This document shows, one piece after another, positions 59,570 through 64,000 of a DNA stretch of 64,000 bases. Source of the DNA: Symsagittifera roscoffensis (Eukaryota > Xenacoelomorpha > Acoela > Convolutidae). The notes beneath the pieces were generated by a model, which saw only the letters and a program-made list of their open reading frames with translations, made no database searches and had not been told where the DNA came from. Each line of letters begins with the position of its first letter. Position 1 is the first letter of the stretch. The DNA is taken from NCBI RefSeq assembly GCF_963678635.1, contig NC_087065.1, forward strand, positions 9,006,267 to 9,070,266. The letters run 5' to 3'. Made by a program: the position numbers and the translations under genes.

Positions 59570-60167
59570 ACTTTTTATTATTAAATCTTGCGCGGTTTTT
59601 GAGCGGTTTTTTTTAGATAAACCGCTCAAAACCGTTCAAATCTTGCGCGGTTTTCGAGCGGTTTTTTTAGATAAACCGTTCAAAAACCGCTCAAACCGCT
59701 CATTTTGAAGCAATATTTGGCTCTTTTCCAGTTTCCCCCCCCCTTTCAAATTTAATTTTGAAAAGCTTATTTAACGTTGTCATAATGCAATGAAATTTGG
59801 CGTGGTGAACAAATCGACAACTGTGAACAGATTTGTTCTTCATACTTTACAGCGTAACATCACGCATTTAGCCGTATTAACATGTAAATCAAACATAAAA
59901 CTCGGTATTTTGAAAGGGGGGGGAAACTGGAAAAGAGCCCAATATTTTGAGCGTAATTGTCTAAAAAAACCGCTCAAACCGCTCAAATCTTGCTTCAAAT
60001 TAGGTGAAAAATCTCGACTCGGGCACTAAAAATAATGTTTTTATCAGACCACAACCATGATTGTTCTTAACTGCTCCTCTATTTGTCCTTTGTCTCAAAA
60101 CCAATAACACTAATTCATATGACACTACTTGGGAACAATAAGCATGTAATAATTCAACTGAATGATA

Positions 60168-60895
60168 CAGTGCTGATTTAAATTAACCGGACAAAACGCG
60201 TTAAACTGGAAATTTAAAACGCGTCTTTCTAAAAATGGGTTGAGTTTAGGTGAAAATTTATGAGGACAAAACTTGCTTAAAATTTTAACAGAATTAATAT
60301 GGTGTAAATTGTTTTTCGAAAATCGGGCCCAAAATTTTACCCCAAAAACGGGTCATTTTTGCTTTTCTTAGTTAATCAAAGATTACCCCAAAAACATCTA
60401 GTCGATCATAGACATAATTTTACCAAAGTGAGCCCCTTACGTAGCCCAACAAAGTTTATGAAGGGTATATTCCCCAAAACGTTGTATAAGTTATTTTTTT
60501 TTTGTTTGATAAAAAAAAACGTTTTTACTATATAAAATACCAATTTTTTATTTAAAAACCATTTTTAAACGGTTTGCAAATTTTTTTTGGAGAATATACC
60601 CTTCATTAACTTTGTTGGGCTACGTAAGAGGCTCACTTTGATAAAATTATGTCTATGATTGACTAGATATTTTTGGCGTAATTTTTGATTAACTAAAAAA
60701 GCCAAAATGACCTATTTTTGGGGTAATATTTCGGGCCCGAATTTCGCAAAACAAATTCCACCATATTAATTCTGTTAAAATTTTAAGCAAGTTTTGTCCT
60801 CATAAAATTTTACCTAAGCTCAACCCAATTTGAGAAAAACGAGTTTTAAATTTCAAGTTTAACGCGTTTTGTCCGGTTAATTTAAATCAGCACTG
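60168..60895. mobile_element. Long foldback MITE with TA duplication (Tc1/mariner-like)
   Basis: The arms of about 350 bp are inverted copies of each other. The left arm starts CAGTGCTGATTTAAATTAAC and the right arm ends TTAATTTAAATCAGCACTG. They are flanked by TA on both sides (60166-60167, 60896-60897). The centre is a short T- and A-rich loop near 60485-60560. Arm identity is roughly 90%. No transposase. TA flanks and a CAGTG start fit Tc1/mariner-derived MITEs. Confidence 0.87.
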
Positions 60896-60954
60896 TATAA
60901 TGAATGCGGAATATATCACAGGACGCATACTACTTGAGTCTGCACCTAATGCTT

Positions 60955-61491
60955 AACAAGACTGCTCGTATCAGGGCGAAGCCCTGAATGTTCCGACTCT
61001 CTTTTAAGGTTTTATGGAGCAGTAATAACATCAAAAATTAAATGTAATAAAAACAAAACTAAAATTTTTTTTTCTTCTAAAATTTGAAATTTTTTATGAA
61101 AATCATCCCCCCACACGCCATATAAAGTACAAAAGGATAGATTTCGCTCCTTGTAACAAATCAATTATGGCAAATAAGCTTCTTTCAACAAGTTTGGAAC
61201 GATTTTAAGACGGATTAACTCTCCGCTTACGCGTTAATAGCGCGAAACATATCGCGAGTTAATTGTCCCAAATTGGTCAAAATGGCAATCTTTAAACCCC
61301 CATAACTTTAAACCCCATGAAAATGATCACAAGTGAAATATCTTTTGAAATTTGAGCTCAGGTCAACAATAGCTTTCGAATGATAAAAAATTATGTCAAA
61401 AATGGCTAGCTAAGAAGTCGAAATTTGTCTGAAGAAAAAAACCCACCCCGAGCACAAACATTTCGTTACTTTCGTGTCGAAAGTCGGAACA
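60955..61491 (-). repeat. R1 repeat, minus orientation
   Basis: Full length, from ACAAGACTGCTCGTATCAGG to GTGTCGAAAGTCGGAACA. It lies directly between two foldback MITEs. Confidence 0.88.
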
Positions 61492-61508
61492 ATAATCAAA
61501 TGATAATA

Positions 61509-62253
61509 CAGCGTTGTAATTTAGACAAAAAACACTGCGGATTTAAAATATCCGGGCAAGCCGAACAAAACTTGAAATTTCAAAAGCAACTTTTTCAAAA
61601 TAAGTTAAGATTAGACAAAAAACGAAGAGAAAAAAAGTTGCTGAGAAATTCACCAGAATTATTATGGTAAAATTTTTTCTCTGAAAATCTTAACCAAATT
61701 TCCACCTCAAGTTTGAATTAATTTGAAAATTTTTAATTAATTTAGAGTTACGCTGAAAGTAATTTGATAAGAGACGAGAAAATCAAATCAATAGAAGACT
61801 CTTACCCAGCCTAACAACTTTCTAGAAGAGTTAAATCTCCAAAAACAAGTAAAAAAGAAAATAATTTTATCTAGTTAAGACAGGTGATTTTACTATATAA
61901 AACTCAAAATTGTGGCTTAAGAATAAATTTTGAACAATGTTCGTAAATTTTTTAATATTTAACCTCTGTAGAAGCTAGTTGGGCTTTGTAAGAGGCTTCT
62001 TGTAATATAATTTTCTCATCTATTAACAAAGTATTTTCAGTGTAATTTTTGATTAATTTTTAAAAAATGACCCATTTTTGTGGTAAAATTTTGTTAGAGA
62101 ATTTTGGAAACAAAACTGCACCAATATAATTCTGGTTAAATTTTAAGCAACTTTTGTTCCATTCATTTTTTGTCTAATCTTAACCCAATTGAGAAAAATG
62201 CGTACGAAATTTCAAATTTTACTCCTTTTGTTCGTTATTTTAAATCAGCACTG
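61509..62253. mobile_element. Foldback MITE, second, diverged copy
   Basis: TA-flanked (61507-61508, 62254-62255). Starts CAGCGTTGTAATTTAGAC and ends TTTTAAATCAGCACTG. The arms still pair in blocks ('ccaccatattaattctg'-type words of the first element appear as 'accagaattattatgg' and 'ccaatataattctggt'). Confidence 0.8.
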
Positions 62254-62255
62254 TA

Positions 62256-64000
62256 GTGGCAAACGGGAATTCTCAAAGTTTACAAAAAAACATCAGATAA
62301 GGTGTTCATGTTTATTTCTAAATCATAATTCAAGTCAGAAAGGTGAAAAAAAGGGAACAAATCAACAAAACTTTAATTTTTCTTTTTTCACGATTGAAAA
62401 AAAGTGAGACCAGAAAAAAATTGAGATTGACAGCATTGGCTAGTAATTAAAAAATGCAAAAACTTGGTTCCTACCAATATTTTTTCTGGTCAGAACTTTA
62501 TTACCGAGAAGCAGTTTCACAACGTAATTAACAATTTTTTGTTGCCAAAAAAAAAGTTTTTGACCATTTGTTTTTAATCGGTTTGTTCTTCTGTCCAATA
62601 AATTTAGTAATTGAAAAATGTTTTTGATACTTTTAGTTGTAATTTGGAATCAACTTTTGGGCGGTGATTAATTACTTGAATTGTTTTGGGGGAATTGTTT
62701 TGGGGGAATTGGCCTTTTTGTTTTAAGTTATCGGCGACCATAAAAAGTCAACCAAAACTAATTTTAGCAAGCTTTTTTACGTTCTACTGCGCCACACTGG
62801 TTTAGTTTTTTACACCAACTTAAAATTGTGATCACTTTTGTAGAGCTATGGATTGGATCGAAAGCGCCTATTCTTAGTATCCTCGCGACGCCCCCACCCG
62901 GTCTCCTGAATAACGACCGGAGGTTTCGGTCAATTATGCTCTTGATTCTAATTTGAACTTCCCAGCAATCTACGCATTAATTTTTAAATGACAACTTGGC
63001 CGATTTTTGCACATCAAAATATCTTTGATAAAAAAGAAGCATTAATTCATGAAGCTGTTTAACGCTTCTTTGGGTGTTTACGTTTACAACTGCTTCATTT
63101 TGGGGTAAACTCTAATTACATTCAAGGTAAATTTTTCATATTGTGATCAGTTTCTGAAGAAACAGTCATTGCCCAACCTATAACCACTGGCTTTTCTGCA
63201 CTATAATTGAATTCATTCGGCTGTGTTACAGCAGTAGCAGTAGTAGCAGCAGCAGCAGTAGCAGCAGCAGCAGTAGCAGCACCAGCAGTAGCAGCCAGTA
63301 GATTTGGGACGGCGGGTGGGGGGTCCCGGGGGAGGGAAGCGTGTGTTGCCCCAATAAACTTTATTGCCACTTGGCGCATCACCCTCTCAATTGTCATTCA
63401 TAAACATCACCCACAAACCCACATAACAACACTTATGCAAAGCCATCATATACACAATCTCACACACTTTATAGAAACACACTGTCTTAACATAGTAAAA
63501 TGGCATTGAAAGCACCTCCCCTTAGTCCCAAATTGGCCCAATTTTACACTCTGTATTCAGCTCAAATAGCCCCGCCGCATATTTTTGCTCCCTCTTTTTC
63601 TCATAGCGAACCAGAGCTGATTTTCAATTACGAACGGTCGTCACATATTGGCAAACTAAATTGAACTTGAATTGAAAACATCAATTTAAAACTGGGAACA
63701 GTAAGATTCAAGGTTTTTGTTCTTGATTGCATAATTTATTAGAGCAATATTTGGCGTAGACCTAGTTCGTGATCCACATCTCAAAAGATTTTTGGGCGAA
63801 AAAAAATTGCGCTTTTGAAAAAGGTGTGAGAACGTTTAAACAGGCTATATTTCCAGCTTTTCTAAATGAACAAATTTGGGTTGAGCTGAATTTTTAGGAT
63901 GACTTCACTATCAAAGGGTAATAGGGCATAAAATATCTTCAAGTTCAAACCAAGAATTCAGAATGGCAAAATCTGACACACTCCAAATGGGATTCCATGT
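62256..64000. other. No recognised gene; simple repeats only
   Basis: Apart from the trinucleotide repeat listed separately, this is AT-rich DNA. A short inverted word pair CCGGTCTCC / GGAGGTTTCGGTC sits at about 62898-62934 in a GC-rich patch. The frame at 63122-63397 (minus) is open only because it crosses the trinucleotide repeat. Confidence 0.5.
63232..63300. repeat. CAG/TAG trinucleotide repeat
   Basis: About 23 units of GCA/GTA-type triplets (cagcagtag). On the minus strand it would encode poly-Ala with Thr, inside an open frame of 91 codons that has no other support. Confidence 0.92.

Larger units (their letters stand above)
58878..60024. mobile_element. Composite element bounded by CCCGGGTCGAGAT-type inverted ends
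   Basis: The left end CCCGGGTCGAGATCCC (58878) and right end ATCTCGACTCGGG (to 60024) are inverted copies over about 13 bp with one mismatch. A second, direct copy CCCGGGTCGAGGTCCC is at 59106. Cargo in order: palindromic GAGCGG array, C-run array with AACGTAC spacers (about 59140-59295), its partial G-run counterpart (59311-59354), a tRNA-like sequence, further GAGCGG arrays (59590-59705, 59950-59990). No protein frame is credible. Target duplication not established. Confidence 0.6.

Noticed and set aside
63122-63397. Poly-Ala/Thr frame as a possible gene or as the missing first CAP exon
   Set aside because: Depends on a trinucleotide repeat. No signal peptide, no CAP helix, and no convincing donor in the right phase.

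Overview
The window is nuclear DNA from an invertebrate-like metazoan. It is AT-rich and gene-poor. It has GT-AG introns, dense MITE-like repeats, microsatellites and a 200-base assembly gap at 20204-20403. No operons, bacterial genes or CRISPR arrays are visible. The species cannot be named from the sequence.

Two multi-exon genes are supported, both on the minus strand and both incomplete. Gene 1 (1848-4969, probably with a 5' exon at 10625-11141) is a heavy chain of the SLC3A family (rBAT/4F2hc type): a single-pass type II membrane protein with an alpha-amylase-like ectodomain. Its exons join in phase, and its 3' end lies beyond the left edge. Gene 2 (22663-50072) is a CAP-superfamily (SCP/PR-1, CRISP/GLIPR-like) protein with a Cys-rich hinge and a hydrophobic C-terminal segment. 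Its signal-peptide exon was not found. Introns of gene 2 carry a tandem duplication of about 9.1 kb (offset 9114) that duplicates two CAP exons. Reading both copies in one mRNA breaks the frame, so the duplication implies alternative exon use, a dead copy, or an assembly artefact.

Layout: 1-11141 SLC3A gene with repeats in its introns; 11142-14579 mostly featureless upstream DNA; 14580-20203 two 1.25-1.35 kb direct repeats around a broken Ty3/gypsy-type gag-pol; 20404-22662 featureless apart from a short repeat; 22663-50072 CAP gene with 1.32 kb tandem arrays, a dispersed repeat family (called R1 here), hAT-like MITEs and a near-perfect 75-nt hairpin; 50073-64000 no recognised protein gene. 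That last block holds a hAT-like MITE with its target-site duplication, microsatellites, a 1.64 kb duplicated segment, palindromic GAGCGG modules bounded by a CCCGGGTCGAG-type end, a decayed tRNA-Arg-like sequence with a Gln (TTG) anticodon, and two long foldback MITEs flanked by TA.

The two genes have no evident functional link. The most interesting structures are the duplicated CAP exon pair and the short-end modules carrying different low-complexity cargo.
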